Of a stretch of 64,000 nucleotides of DNA, positions 1 to 7,795 are shown piece by piece (position 1 is the first letter of the stretch; every line of letters starts with the position of its first letter). The stretch is from assembly GCF_000620465.1 (NCBI RefSeq), contig NZ_JIBE01000007.1:62001-126000 (forward strand), read 5' to 3'. The translations under genes were made by a program, and so were the position numbers. Under the pieces are notes generated by a model. The model had not been told where the DNA came from. It saw only the letters and a list, made by a program, of their open reading frames with translations, and ran no database searches. The DNA comes from Ralstonia sp. UNC404CL21Col (lineage in GTDB: Bacteria; Pseudomonadota; Gammaproteobacteria; Burkholderiales; Burkholderiaceae).

Positions 1-857
1 AACTGTTGGTAGTAAGCCGTACCCGTCAGCGACAGAGCCGGAGTAGCTTGGTAACCCAGGCCAGCCCAGTACAGGTTCGAACGCAGGTTGCCGTTGCCAG
101 CAACAGTTGCGTAGTTAGCCTTGTACCAACGGTAGCCAGCGTACAGCTTGGCCGGACCGAAGGCGTACGTGCCAGCGATCGTGGCGCGTTGTTCCTTGTT
201 GTCGCTACCAACGGTCGTCGAGTTGGTTTGGTCGTACACTGCGCCGATACCCAGCGGGCCGCCAGCGTAGTTAGCACCCAGGCTCCACTCACGGCCGGTC
301 TTGTTGCTGCCAGCGACTTCGTTGCCGTTGTAGTTGAACGAGTACAGAGCCGAGACGCTCAGGCCACCGAACGTACCGATGTACTTGACGGAGTTGTCAG
401 CACGGCCAGCGAAGAACTGGTCTTGCGAGGCCAGCGAGTAACGCGTGGCGATTGCCATCGGGTCATAGATCAGCGAGAAGTCGTACAGCAGGTTTTGCTG
501 ACGACCCAGGGTCAGTTGACCCCACTGGCCTTGCAGACCGACGTAAGCGTTACGGCCGAACAGACGACCACCTTGACCCGACGTGCCGGTGTCCAGGTTG
601 AAGCCGCTTTCCAGGTTGAAGATACCCTTCAGGCCACCGCCCAGGTCTTCAACGCCACGCAGGCCCCAACGCGAGCCCGACAGGCCGCCCGAATCCAGGC
701 CAAAACGCGAGCCGCTCGAACCAGCGGTTGCGCCCGGCACCTTGTTTGCGTAGGTCAGACCAGCGTCGACCACGCCGTACAGGGTCACGGAGGATTGTGC
801 ATAGGCGCCACCGGCGGCCAGAGCTGCGACAGCAGCTGCAAACAGTTTCATCTTCAT
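1..857 (-). CDS. Gram-negative porin (OmpC-like), C-terminal part cut by window start
   Basis: Outer-membrane general diffusion porin of the betaproteobacterial trimeric type. The start MKMKLFAAAVAALAAGGAYA gives a 20-residue Sec signal peptide cleaved before QSSVTLYG, the standard first strand of this family (SSVTLYGVVDAG). Typical porin segments follow: SRWGLRGVEDLGGGLK, a GRNAYVGL strand and TLGRQQNLLYD near the constriction region. About 285 codons are present. The family is usually 350-400 residues, so the last strands and the C-terminal Phe lie outside the window. A purine-rich AAGGAAAG lies just upstream of the ATG. It is divergent from nothing close; a long non-coding region with a candidate promoter lies upstream. 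The ORF on the other strand here is an antisense artefact. Family assignment is firm; pore selectivity cannot be told. Confidence 0.93.
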   Translation of the reverse strand, partial: MKMKLFAAAVAALAAGGAYAQSSVTLYGVVDAGLTYANKVPGATAGSSGSRFGLDSGGLSGSRWGLRGVEDLGGGLKGIFNLESGFNLDTGTSGQGGRLFGRNAYVGLQGQWGQLTLGRQQNLLYDFSLIYDPMAIATRYSLASQDQFFAGRADNSVKYIGTFGGLSVSALYSFNYNGNEVAGSNKTGREWSLGANYAGGPLGIGAVYDQTNSTTVGSDNKEQRATIAGTYAFGPAKLYAGYRWYKANYATVAGNGNLRSNLYWAGLGYQATPALSLTGTAYYQQ

Positions 858-1189
858 ATCGACACTTTCCTTGTCAACTGATTGGGAAATCTTGACTGTC
901 CTTATGGACGACGCAGATACCTCACGTCTGACCGCATTATGTGCCAGCGTTGACGGATTCCGGAAACCCTTTCTGGCTCTGGGCCGCGATTTGCGGCCAA
1001 GTTGTTGCTCATGGGCAACACGCGCCGAACCCCTCGGGAAGGGGGGCGCAACCCGCTTTTTGCGCGGTGGCACAGGGGCTGGCGGGCGATTGCGCCTCCT
1101 TTCCCGCGCACCAAATTTGGCAATCGACGGCCGCTCCGATTTGTCGCCTTCGCGCCACGTTATGACGATAAGTGACTTTTAATTCTCTT
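858..1189. other. Non-coding region upstream of the porin gene
   Basis: There are 332 bases without a convincing gene between the porin start and the 3' end of the downstream binding-protein gene. It holds the porin ribosome-binding site and leader, a candidate promoter, and a GGCCGC-5-GCGGCC inverted repeat (982-998) upstream of that promoter. A short CCCCT/AGGGG hairpin lies at 1030-1044. Small ORFs here show no recognisable protein character and overlap on both strands. Confidence 0.6.
936..964 (-). promoter_or_regulatory. Candidate promoter of the porin gene
   Basis: On the minus strand CATAAT (936-941) resembles a sigma70 -10 box, about 80 nt upstream of the porin ATG. The -35 position (959-964, TCCGGA) is a poor match, so this promoter would need an activator or is only approximately placed. 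The GGCCGC...GCGGCC inverted repeat at 982-998 lies about 40 bp upstream of the -10, where an activator could bind. Confidence 0.3.
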
Positions 1190-2332
1190 TTATCGACCAA
1201 GGGCGGCGCGCCATCTCTTCAGGAAATCGGCACGGCGGAGCTGATCTTGATGGGCGAGTAAACCCGGGCCGACCGGGATGGGCCGATGCGTGTTGCCAAG
1301 CTCGGCGAGCAGGCGCTTCGCAGTGAGCCCTGTCTCAACGTCCTGGCGCAGCGAAAACAGGAACGCGCGGTCCGCCATCACGCTCTGGCCGTCGCGCGAG
1401 AGCATGAAGTCGAGCCAGAGGCGTGCGGCATTCGGGCGAGCGGCGCGCCGTGCAATAAAGGCGACCCGCGTCGCGACCAGCGTGTAGTCGGTGGGCATCT
1501 TGATGGCCAGCGCCGGATTGCGATCGGCGTAGCGCGCGGCATAGGAACCGATCACGTCGTAGGCGAGCAGGCTTTCGCCCGAGGCGACGCGCTCCAGCAT
1601 CGCGGCCGTGGTGATGTACAGGTTGACGTTGACCCCACCCAATGCCTTGGCAACATCCCAGAACACCGGCGTTGTGCGCGCATCTTCGGCGGCGAAAAGG
1701 AAGGCTGAGCCGGAGTGCTCGATGTCGTACGAGGCGACGCGCCCGCGCAGCAAGTCCCGATGGCCATTCAGAATGCGGGCGAAGTCGGCGTGAGTGGAAG
1801 GAATCAACTCCGCCGGCAACTGGCGCGCGTTGTAGACGAAGACGACCGGCTCGTAGCTCGTGCCGTACGCCTCGTTCTTCCAGATGGCCCACGACGGCAG
1901 GTAAGGCCGCTCGGGCGAGGCATACGGGAGTGCGTGCCCGTCGTTCACAAGCTTGAACTGCTCGGGCATGGCCGAACTCCAGACCACGTCGGCGCCGGGT
2001 GACCTGGCGGCAAATTCCGCGAGGAAGCGGCGGTAGAGGTCGTCGCTGTTCTGCTCGCGGTAATCGACGGTGATGCCAGGGTAGCGCGTTTCAAAGGCGC
2101 GGATCAGCGGGTACGCTGCCGAGAAATCCGTCGTCGAATACACCGTGACACGGCCTTCGCGGCGCGCGGCGTCGACCATCGCGCCGTAGTCGCGCGGATA
2201 GTACGACGGCAGCTCCGGCGTCGATCTCGCCAGCCACTGGGCATGCGCCCCTCGCGCAACCACGCCGCTTGCAGCCAGCAATGCGGCGGTCTGACAAAGC
2301 CAGCGGCGACGGGAATTTAGGATGAACGACAT
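1190..2332 (-). CDS. ABC transporter periplasmic substrate-binding protein (COG1840/AfuA-like)
   Basis: Periplasmic solute-binding protein of about 380 residues. The start chosen (MSFILNSRRRW) gives an N-terminus with a twin-arginine-like SRRRWLC motif at residues 7-13, a hydrophobic core and an AHA|Q cleavage site near residue 31. An in-frame ATG 24 codons upstream (2404) gives a less plausible leader. The mature protein starts with a YYPRDYGAMVDAARREGRVTVY-type region, typical of extracellular solute-binding proteins of the ferric/organic-ion group. It is clearly paralogous to the binding protein at 4790-5896; the GTSYEPVVFVYN and THADFA segments match. It is divergent from the response regulator. 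The tandem tyrosines that bind iron in FbpA are not seen, as GSYAARYADRNP occupies that area, so an iron substrate is not supported. Confidence 0.85.
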   Translation of the reverse strand: MSFILNSRRRWLCQTAALLAASGVVARGAHAQWLARSTPELPSYYPRDYGAMVDAARREGRVTVYSTTDFSAAYPLIRAFETRYPGITVDYREQNSDDLYRRFLAEFAARSPGADVVWSSAMPEQFKLVNDGHALPYASPERPYLPSWAIWKNEAYGTSYEPVVFVYNARQLPAELIPSTHADFARILNGHRDLLRGRVASYDIEHSGSAFLFAAEDARTTPVFWDVAKALGGVNVNLYITTAAMLERVASGESLLAYDVIGSYAARYADRNPALAIKMPTDYTLVATRVAFIARRAARPNAARLWLDFMLSRDGQSVMADRAFLFSLRQDVETGLTAKRLLAELGNTHRPIPVGPGLLAHQDQLRRADFLKRWRAALGR

Positions 2333-2439
2333 GCCGGTTGAAGCGCTACGGGAGCCGCATCCCGTAGACAGGGAGATCGAGATGCGGGCGCCACGCATTA
2401 TCATGAAAAAGTAGTCAGAACGATATTGAGAGACACCCG

Positions 2440-3141
2440 ATGCGGATTTTGCTGGTGGAGGATGAGGACGAATTGGCGGCCTGGCTGGCGCGTGCGCTGG
2501 CGCAGAGCGGCTTCGTGATCGAGCGTGCTGCCGATGGCGTCATCGCGGAAGCCTTCCTCGGCTCCGGAGAATTTGATGCGGTGGTGCTGGACCTGCGCTT
2601 GCCGCGCAAGGATGGCTTTGCCGTGCTGGCCGACATGCGCGCGCGTGACGACCGCACGCCGGTGCTGATCCTAACGGCGCAGGGCGCGCTGGATGAACGC
2701 GTGCGCGGGCTCAATGCCGGCGCGGACGATTTCCTCACCAAGCCGTTCGCGCTGTCTGAGCTGGAAGCGCGGTTGATGGCGCTCATCCGCCGCAGCCGCG
2801 GCCGGGCGTTCCCGCGTCTGCGTTGCGGGCCGCTGGAGTTCGACACCGGGCGCAAGGCATTCCTGCTGTCGGGCGAGCCGCTGGCGCTCACGCCGCGTGA
2901 GCACGCCGCGCTGTCGGCACTGCTGCACAAGACCGGCCAGCCGATCAGCAAGGTGCATTTGTTCGACAAGGTCTTCAACCTGGACAGCGATTCGAGTCCA
3001 GACGCAGTGGAGGTGGTCGTGCACCGCCTGCGCAAGAAGCTGGCTGGCATGGGCGTACAGATCGTCACTGTGCGGGGACTGGGCTACATGCTCGAAGCCG
3101 GCGACGGTGAAACGCCAGCCGCGGGCGACAGCAGCGCATGA
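2440..3141 (+). CDS. OmpR/PhoB-family response regulator (TctD/QseB-like)
   Basis: 233-residue DNA-binding response regulator. The receiver domain (about 1-115) shows the acidic pair E8/D9, phospho-acceptor D51 in VVLDLRLP, T79 and K101 in the KPF motif. A winged-helix C-terminal domain follows, with LTPREHAALSAL and the recognition-helix region DAVEVVVHRLRKKL. GAGAG-like bases precede the ATG. The stop overlaps the kinase start (ATGA), so the two are co-translated. It lies between two paralogous binding-protein genes and upstream of a permease/ATPase pair, so it probably controls this uptake system. The similarity pattern (DDFLTKPFALSELEARL) fits TctD-type regulators of carboxylate uptake, but the effector is unknown. 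Confidence 0.93.
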   Translation: MRILLVEDEDELAAWLARALAQSGFVIERAADGVIAEAFLGSGEFDAVVLDLRLPRKDGFAVLADMRARDDRTPVLILTAQGALDERVRGLNAGADDFLTKPFALSELEARLMALIRRSRGRAFPRLRCGPLEFDTGRKAFLLSGEPLALTPREHAALSALLHKTGQPISKVHLFDKVFNLDSDSSPDAVEVVVHRLRKKLAGMGVQIVTVRGLGYMLEAGDGETPAAGDSSA

Positions 3142-4667
3142 TGCAGCGGCTCGCCCGGCTTCGGCTGCCGCGCAGCCTCAAACTCACGCTGCTCTGGTTG
3201 TTGCTGCCGGGGCTGGTGGGGGTGCTGGCCATCGACATCGTTTCGGCGTACCAGGCGCTGCGCGGCGCAACGGATCGCGCGTATGACCGCGCGCTGCTCG
3301 GCTCGGTGCGCGCCATCGAAAACGGCGTGACGATCGAGCGTGGGCAAGTGCAGGTCAACGTGCCGTACGTGGCGTTGTCCATGTTCGAATCGACCGCGCA
3401 GAGCAACGTCTATTACCGCGTCGCTTTCGAGCCCTTGCCGGGCAAGGCGCCCGAAGCCGCGCTGACCGGTTACGACGATCTGCCGTTGCCCGCCCGGCGG
3501 CTGGAAAACGACACCCCGCTCTTCTACGATGCGACGTACCACGACGAGCCCGTACGCGTGGCCGCCGTGGCCAAGCCGCTGTATCAGCCGGGGCTGCCGG
3601 CGCGCATCGTCATTCAGGTGGCGGAAACCATCGAGACGCGGCGCGCGCTGCAGCAGGCGGTGTGGCGCGGCACGCTGCTGCGCGATGCGGCGCTGGTGGC
3701 GGTCAGCGCGGCGCTGCTGTGGCTCGGCGTGACCGTCGCGCTGCGGCCTCTCAATCGTCTGGCACGCAGCATCGGCGTGCGCGCATCGGATGATCTCCGG
3801 CCGCTGGACGCCACCGATGTGCCTGCCGAAGTCCGCCCGCTGGTGGAGGCGATCAACCACCACATTCATCGCTACGCCGAACTTGCGGAGGCGCAAAGCC
3901 AGTTCCTTGCCGATGCGTCGCACCAGCTGCGCACGCCGCTGGCTGTGCTGCTTACGCAAGCCGAATACGCGCTGCGCGAGACCGACCCGGCGCGCGTGCG
4001 CGAAAGCCTGTCCGCCATCATCGCGCGCCTGCAGTCGACAAACCGGCTGACCACGCAATTGCTCGCCCTCGCCCGCGCACGGCATGCGGGACAGGACGCG
4101 CCGGCTGAAACCTTCGACCTGGGTGAATTGGCTCGCGACGTGGTGGTCGATGCGCTGCCGTTGGCGCGCGAAAAACAGCAGGATCTCGGCTGGGACGACG
4201 GCGGCCTCGTCATGACGCTGCCCGTCATCGGCTATCCGGCGTTCCTGCGCGAGGCGCTCTCGAACCTCGTGCACAACGCCATCCGCTACACGCCAGCCGG
4301 CGGCCGCGTCACCGTGCGCGTCACGGCTGACGGCGATACCGCACTGGTCTGCGTGGACGACACCGGGCCCGGCATGAGCGCCGAAGAGCGCGCGCATGCG
4401 TTCCAGCGTTTCCGCCGCGCACACGAGGGCGTAAGTCGCTCGGGTAAACCCAAAGACGCGCCCAAAGATGCCCGCTATGCCGCTGAGGGCTCCGGCCTCG
4501 GTCTGGCCATCGCACGTGCCTATGCAGCGCGTAGCGGCGGGCAAATCGAATTGGCCGACGGGGAGCCGAACGAGCACGGCGGCGTCGGTTTGTCTGCGCG
4601 GATTCGCGTACCGCTGGCAGGCGCCGCTGCGTCTGCCGAACATGCTGCGACGCAGCAGCCGCAATGA
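3138..4667 (+). CDS. Membrane sensor histidine kinase (TctE-like)
   Basis: 509-residue inner-membrane histidine kinase, partner of the preceding regulator. The first membrane segment is about residues 17-33 and the second about 184-200. Between them is a periplasmic sensor of about 150 residues of the 2CSK-N kind found in TctE. After a HAMP-like linker, the phospho-acceptor His262 sits in FLADASHQLRTPL. The ATP-binding domain has the N box NLVHNAIRYTP, the G1 box DTGPGM and the G2 box GSGLGLAIA. A charged insert (SGKPKDAPKDARY) precedes the G2 box. It overlaps the regulator gene by four bases. The ligand cannot be read from the sequence; the neighbours suggest it senses the solute bound by the adjacent binding proteins. 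Confidence 0.92.
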   Translation: MMQRLARLRLPRSLKLTLLWLLLPGLVGVLAIDIVSAYQALRGATDRAYDRALLGSVRAIENGVTIERGQVQVNVPYVALSMFESTAQSNVYYRVAFEPLPGKAPEAALTGYDDLPLPARRLENDTPLFYDATYHDEPVRVAAVAKPLYQPGLPARIVIQVAETIETRRALQQAVWRGTLLRDAALVAVSAALLWLGVTVALRPLNRLARSIGVRASDDLRPLDATDVPAEVRPLVEAINHHIHRYAELAEAQSQFLADASHQLRTPLAVLLTQAEYALRETDPARVRESLSAIIARLQSTNRLTTQLLALARARHAGQDAPAETFDLGELARDVVVDALPLAREKQQDLGWDDGGLVMTLPVIGYPAFLREALSNLVHNAIRYTPAGGRVTVRVTADGDTALVCVDDTGPGMSAEERAHAFQRFRRAHEGVSRSGKPKDAPKDARYAAEGSGLGLAIARAYAARSGGQIELADGEPNEHGGVGLSARIRVPLAGAAASAEHAATQQPQ

Positions 4668-4671
4668 AAGC

Positions 4672-4698
4672 GTGACGAAAGCGCGCGATTTCTATAAT
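4672..4698 (+). promoter_or_regulatory. Candidate sigma70 promoter for the ABC uptake operon
   Basis: A perfect TATAAT (4693-4698) follows a GTGACG -35-like hexamer (4672-4677) with a short 15-bp spacer, just after the kinase stop codon. It lies about 90 bp upstream of the binding-protein ATG, which has an AGGAG ribosome-binding site. The -10 match is good; the spacing is sub-optimal, which would suit activation by the adjacent response regulator (inference). Confidence 0.5.
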
Positions 4699-4789
4699 CC
4701 GCCGCACCTGGGGCCATCCGCCCGAGCTACACGCACCACGCCATAAGTAGCCGGCCCCACACCATCACAAGCAAACAGGAGACAAACCC

Positions 4790-5896
4790 ATGCTTCGTGG
4801 CCGCTTTACGCCCGCGCACGCCGCTCTCGCTTCAATTGCCGCTGCCGCACTGACCCTCAGCACCGCCGCCGTCGCGCAAGTCCCGGCCGGCTATCCCGCC
4901 AACTACGCCGACACCATCGCCGCCGCCAAGAAGGAAGGCAAGGTGGTCGTGTACGCGACGACCGACACCAAGGCCGCCGATCCGCTGATCAAGGATTTCG
5001 AGTCGCTCTACCCCGGCGTGAAGGTCGAGTACAACGACATGAACAGCAGCGAGCTGTACAACCGCTTCATCAGTGAGCAGGCTGCAGGCGGCGCGTCGGC
5101 TGACATGATGTGGAACTCGTCGATGGACTCGCAGCTCAAGCTGGCGCAGAGCTACGCGATGAAGTACGACTCGCCGGAAGTGCAGAACCTGCCGAAGTGG
5201 GCCGTCTACAAGGGCCTGGCTTACGGCACCACGTACGAGCCGGCCGTGTTCCTGTACAACAAGCGCCTGATCAAGGACAGCGAAGTCCCGCAGACGCACG
5301 CCGACTTCGCCAAGCTGGTGGCCAGCCAGCCCGAACGCTTCAAGAACAAGGTCACGACGTACGACATCGAGAAGTCCGCCGTCGGCTTCATGATGGCCGC
5401 GCAGGACAACGTCGACTCGCCGCAGTACTTCGACTTCGTCAAGGCCGTGGGCCCGAACCTTGTGCTGCAGTCCTCCACCGGCACGATGATGGAGCGCGTG
5501 GCCTCGGGCGAAAACCTGGTGGCGTACAACATCCTCGGTTCGTACGCGATTGCACGCGCCAAGAAAGATCCGTCGATCGGCATCGTCTATCCGAAGGACT
5601 ACACGCTCGTGGTGTCGCGCGTGGCGATGATCGCCAAGAAGGCCAAGAACCCGAACGCGGCCAAGCTCTGGCTGGACTACATCCTGTCCAAGCGCGGCCA
5701 GGAAATCCTCGCCAACAAGTCGGATCTGCACTCGCTGCGCGAAGACGTGACGGGCGAAGCCACCGCCGCCGGCCTGAAGAAGGTTCTGGGCAACACGATC
5801 AAGCCGATTCCGGTGGACGAATCGATCCTGGCGTTCCTGGAACCGAAGAAGCGTCTGGATTTCATCAAGCAATGGCGCACCGCCGCCGGCCGTTGA
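4790..5896 (+). CDS. ABC transporter periplasmic substrate-binding protein (COG1840/AfuA-like), operonic copy
   Basis: 368-residue periplasmic binding protein. The Sec signal peptide ends at AVA|Q near residue 29. Mature landmarks are AAKKEGKVVVYATTD, MNSSELYNRF, GTTYEPAVFLYN, QTHADFAKL and KDYTLVVSRVAMI. The AGGAGA ribosome-binding site is well placed. It is the first gene of a transport operon with the permease and ATPase, and a paralogue of the protein at 1190-2332. Auto-annotation often calls this family iron(III)-binding. However, the FbpA-type adjacent tyrosines are absent (GSYAIARAKK at the corresponding place), and the local regulator is TctDE-like, so an organic anion or phosphonate-type ligand is as likely. 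Confidence 0.88.
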   Translation: MLRGRFTPAHAALASIAAAALTLSTAAVAQVPAGYPANYADTIAAAKKEGKVVVYATTDTKAADPLIKDFESLYPGVKVEYNDMNSSELYNRFISEQAAGGASADMMWNSSMDSQLKLAQSYAMKYDSPEVQNLPKWAVYKGLAYGTTYEPAVFLYNKRLIKDSEVPQTHADFAKLVASQPERFKNKVTTYDIEKSAVGFMMAAQDNVDSPQYFDFVKAVGPNLVLQSSTGTMMERVASGENLVAYNILGSYAIARAKKDPSIGIVYPKDYTLVVSRVAMIAKKAKNPNAAKLWLDYILSKRGQEILANKSDLHSLREDVTGEATAAGLKKVLGNTIKPIPVDESILAFLEPKKRLDFIKQWRTAAGR

Positions 5897-5983
5897 CCTG
5901 ATCCGCTGATCATCGGCACTCCACTCATCTGACCGACCTGCCGGCGCCATCCGTACCTGGCGCCGGTTCCTCCTGGAGGCACC

Positions 5984-7795
5984 ATGCGTTCTCTAGCGCA
6001 AGACCGTGCCGCCGCTCGCCAAGTCTCTCCCAAGCGCTCGCCCTGGACGCGTGTGGGACAGGCTTTGCCGCGCGGCGTGGTCATTCTGCTTACCGCGCTG
6101 GCGATTTTCACGCCGCTGGCGCTGATCTTCTACCAGAGCTTTCTGTCCGCGCCGTTCTTCATGCCCGACGCGCTGGCGGGGCTGGATGCGTATCGCTTCA
6201 TCTTTACCGATTCGGATTTCTGGCACGCCTTCGAGAAATCCGCCGCGCTGGCGTTCGGCCTGGCGGTGATCTCGGTGCCGCTGGGCGGCATCCTGGCATT
6301 CCTGATGGTGCGTTCGGACCTGCCCGGCCGCCGCATTCTCGAACCGCTGCTCATGATTCCGGTGTTCGTCTCGCCGATGGTGCTGGCGTTCGGCTACGTG
6401 GTGTCCGCCGGCCCCGTGGGCTTCTACACGGTGTGGTTCAAGAGCCTGTTTGGCGGCGCGCCGTGGAACGTGTATTCGTTCACGAGCATCATCATCATTG
6501 CCGGCCTGACGCACGTGCCTCACGTGTATCTGTACGTCTCGTCGGCGCTGCGCAGTCTCGGTTCGGACGTGGAAGAAGCCGCGCGTATCGCGGGGGCATC
6601 GCCGCTGTCGGTGGCGCTGAACGTGAGCCTGCCGATGGTGCGCCCCGCCCTGCTGTACGCCGCCGTGCTGGTGACATTCCTGGGCTTCGAGGTGTTCGGC
6701 CTGGTGCTCGTGCTGGGCGATCCGGAAGGTCACCTTGTGCTGGCGACGTATCTGTACAAGCTGACCAACAAGCTCGGCACGCCGGCGTACCACCTGATGG
6801 CCGCCGTGGCGGTCTGCCTCGTGATGGTGACGTTCCCGCTGGTGCTGCTGCAACGCTACATGCTGAAGTCGGCCAACCGCTTCGTTACCGTCAAGGGCAA
6901 GGTCACGCGCAGCCGCCCGCTTCCCCTGGGCAGCTGGCGCTGGCCGGCGTGGGCGGTGGTGGTGCTGTGGTTCTTCGTGACGGTGGTGGTGCCGCTCTCG
7001 GGTATCGCCCTGCGCGCCTTCGTGTCGAACTGGGGTGAAGGCGTCTCGCTGGTGGAGGCCTTCTCGACCACGGCATTCCAGCAGATCTTCGCGCAGCCGC
7101 AGTTTCTGCGGGCGATGGTCAACACGGTGCTGATCGGCGTGATCGGCGGCGCGCTGGCGGTGGGCTGCTACACCTGCATCGGCCTGGCCATGCACCGCAA
7201 GCCGGATGGCTGGACGCGCTTCCTCGATTACAGCGTGCTGGTGCCCCGTGCCATTCCGGGTCTGCTGGCCGGCCTGGCGTTCCTGTGGGTGTTCCTGTTC
7301 GTGCCGAACTGGATCGAGACCGGACTGACCGACAGCGGCCTGCCCTTCGCCAACTGGATCATCGAAAACATCGTGCCGAGCCTGCGCGACCTGCGCAGCA
7401 CGATCTTCAGCGTGTGGATCGCCTACACCGTGGTGTGGCTGGCCTATGGCCTTCGCTTGATCTCGGCCGCGCTGCTGCAAGTGGGTCCGGAACTGGAAGA
7501 AGCCGCACGCTCGGTGGGCGCCACACGCGCCCGCACCACGCGCGACGTGACGGTACCCCTCACGCGCTACGGCTTGCTCGGCGCATGGCTGCTGATCTTC
7601 CTGATTTTCGAGCGCGAGTACTCGACCGGTGTGTACCTGCTGTCGCCGGGCACCGAGACGATCGGCTCGATGCTGGTTTCCCTGTGGGCGGGCGGCGCCA
7701 TCGATATCGTCGCCGCGCTGTCCTTCGTCAATATCGTGCTGGTGGCCGTTGGCCTCGGCATCGCACTGCGTTTCGGAGTGAAGCTCCATGATTGA
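5984..7795 (+). CDS. ABC transporter permease with two fused BPD domains (FbpB-like)
   Basis: 603-residue inner-membrane permease made of two binding-protein-dependent transport domains in tandem, the usual arrangement for ferric/AfuB-type importers. Each half has its own EAA loop for docking the ATPase: DVEEAARIAGASPLS near residue 195 and ELEEAARSVGATRAR near residue 503. About a dozen hydrophobic segments are visible, and one polypeptide supplies the whole channel. The ATG follows CTGGAGGCACC (a good ribosome-binding site). The 3' end overlaps the ATPase gene by eight bases, implying coupled translation. It takes solute from the upstream binding protein; the substrate is unknown. Confidence 0.93.
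   Translation: MRSLAQDRAAARQVSPKRSPWTRVGQALPRGVVILLTALAIFTPLALIFYQSFLSAPFFMPDALAGLDAYRFIFTDSDFWHAFEKSAALAFGLAVISVPLGGILAFLMVRSDLPGRRILEPLLMIPVFVSPMVLAFGYVVSAGPVGFYTVWFKSLFGGAPWNVYSFTSIIIIAGLTHVPHVYLYVSSALRSLGSDVEEAARIAGASPLSVALNVSLPMVRPALLYAAVLVTFLGFEVFGLVLVLGDPEGHLVLATYLYKLTNKLGTPAYHLMAAVAVCLVMVTFPLVLLQRYMLKSANRFVTVKGKVTRSRPLPLGSWRWPAWAVVVLWFFVTVVVPLSGIALRAFVSNWGEGVSLVEAFSTTAFQQIFAQPQFLRAMVNTVLIGVIGGALAVGCYTCIGLAMHRKPDGWTRFLDYSVLVPRAIPGLLAGLAFLWVFLFVPNWIETGLTDSGLPFANWIIENIVPSLRDLRSTIFSVWIAYTVVWLAYGLRLISAALLQVGPELEEAARSVGATRARTTRDVTVPLTRYGLLGAWLLIFLIFEREYSTGVYLLSPGTETIGSMLVSLWAGGAIDIVAALSFVNIVLVAVGLGIALRFGVKLHD

Noticed and set aside
6-881. A 291-codon plus-strand frame at the window start
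   Set aside because: The minus strand encodes a porin with signal peptide; the plus frame is a shadow.
871-1200. Small frames on both strands upstream of the porin gene
   Set aside because: They overlap each other, lack ribosome-binding sites and have Arg/Pro/Ala-biased composition.
3084-4664. A 526-codon frame antisense to the sensor kinase
   Set aside because: The kinase motifs are complete on the plus strand; the antisense frame shows no family.
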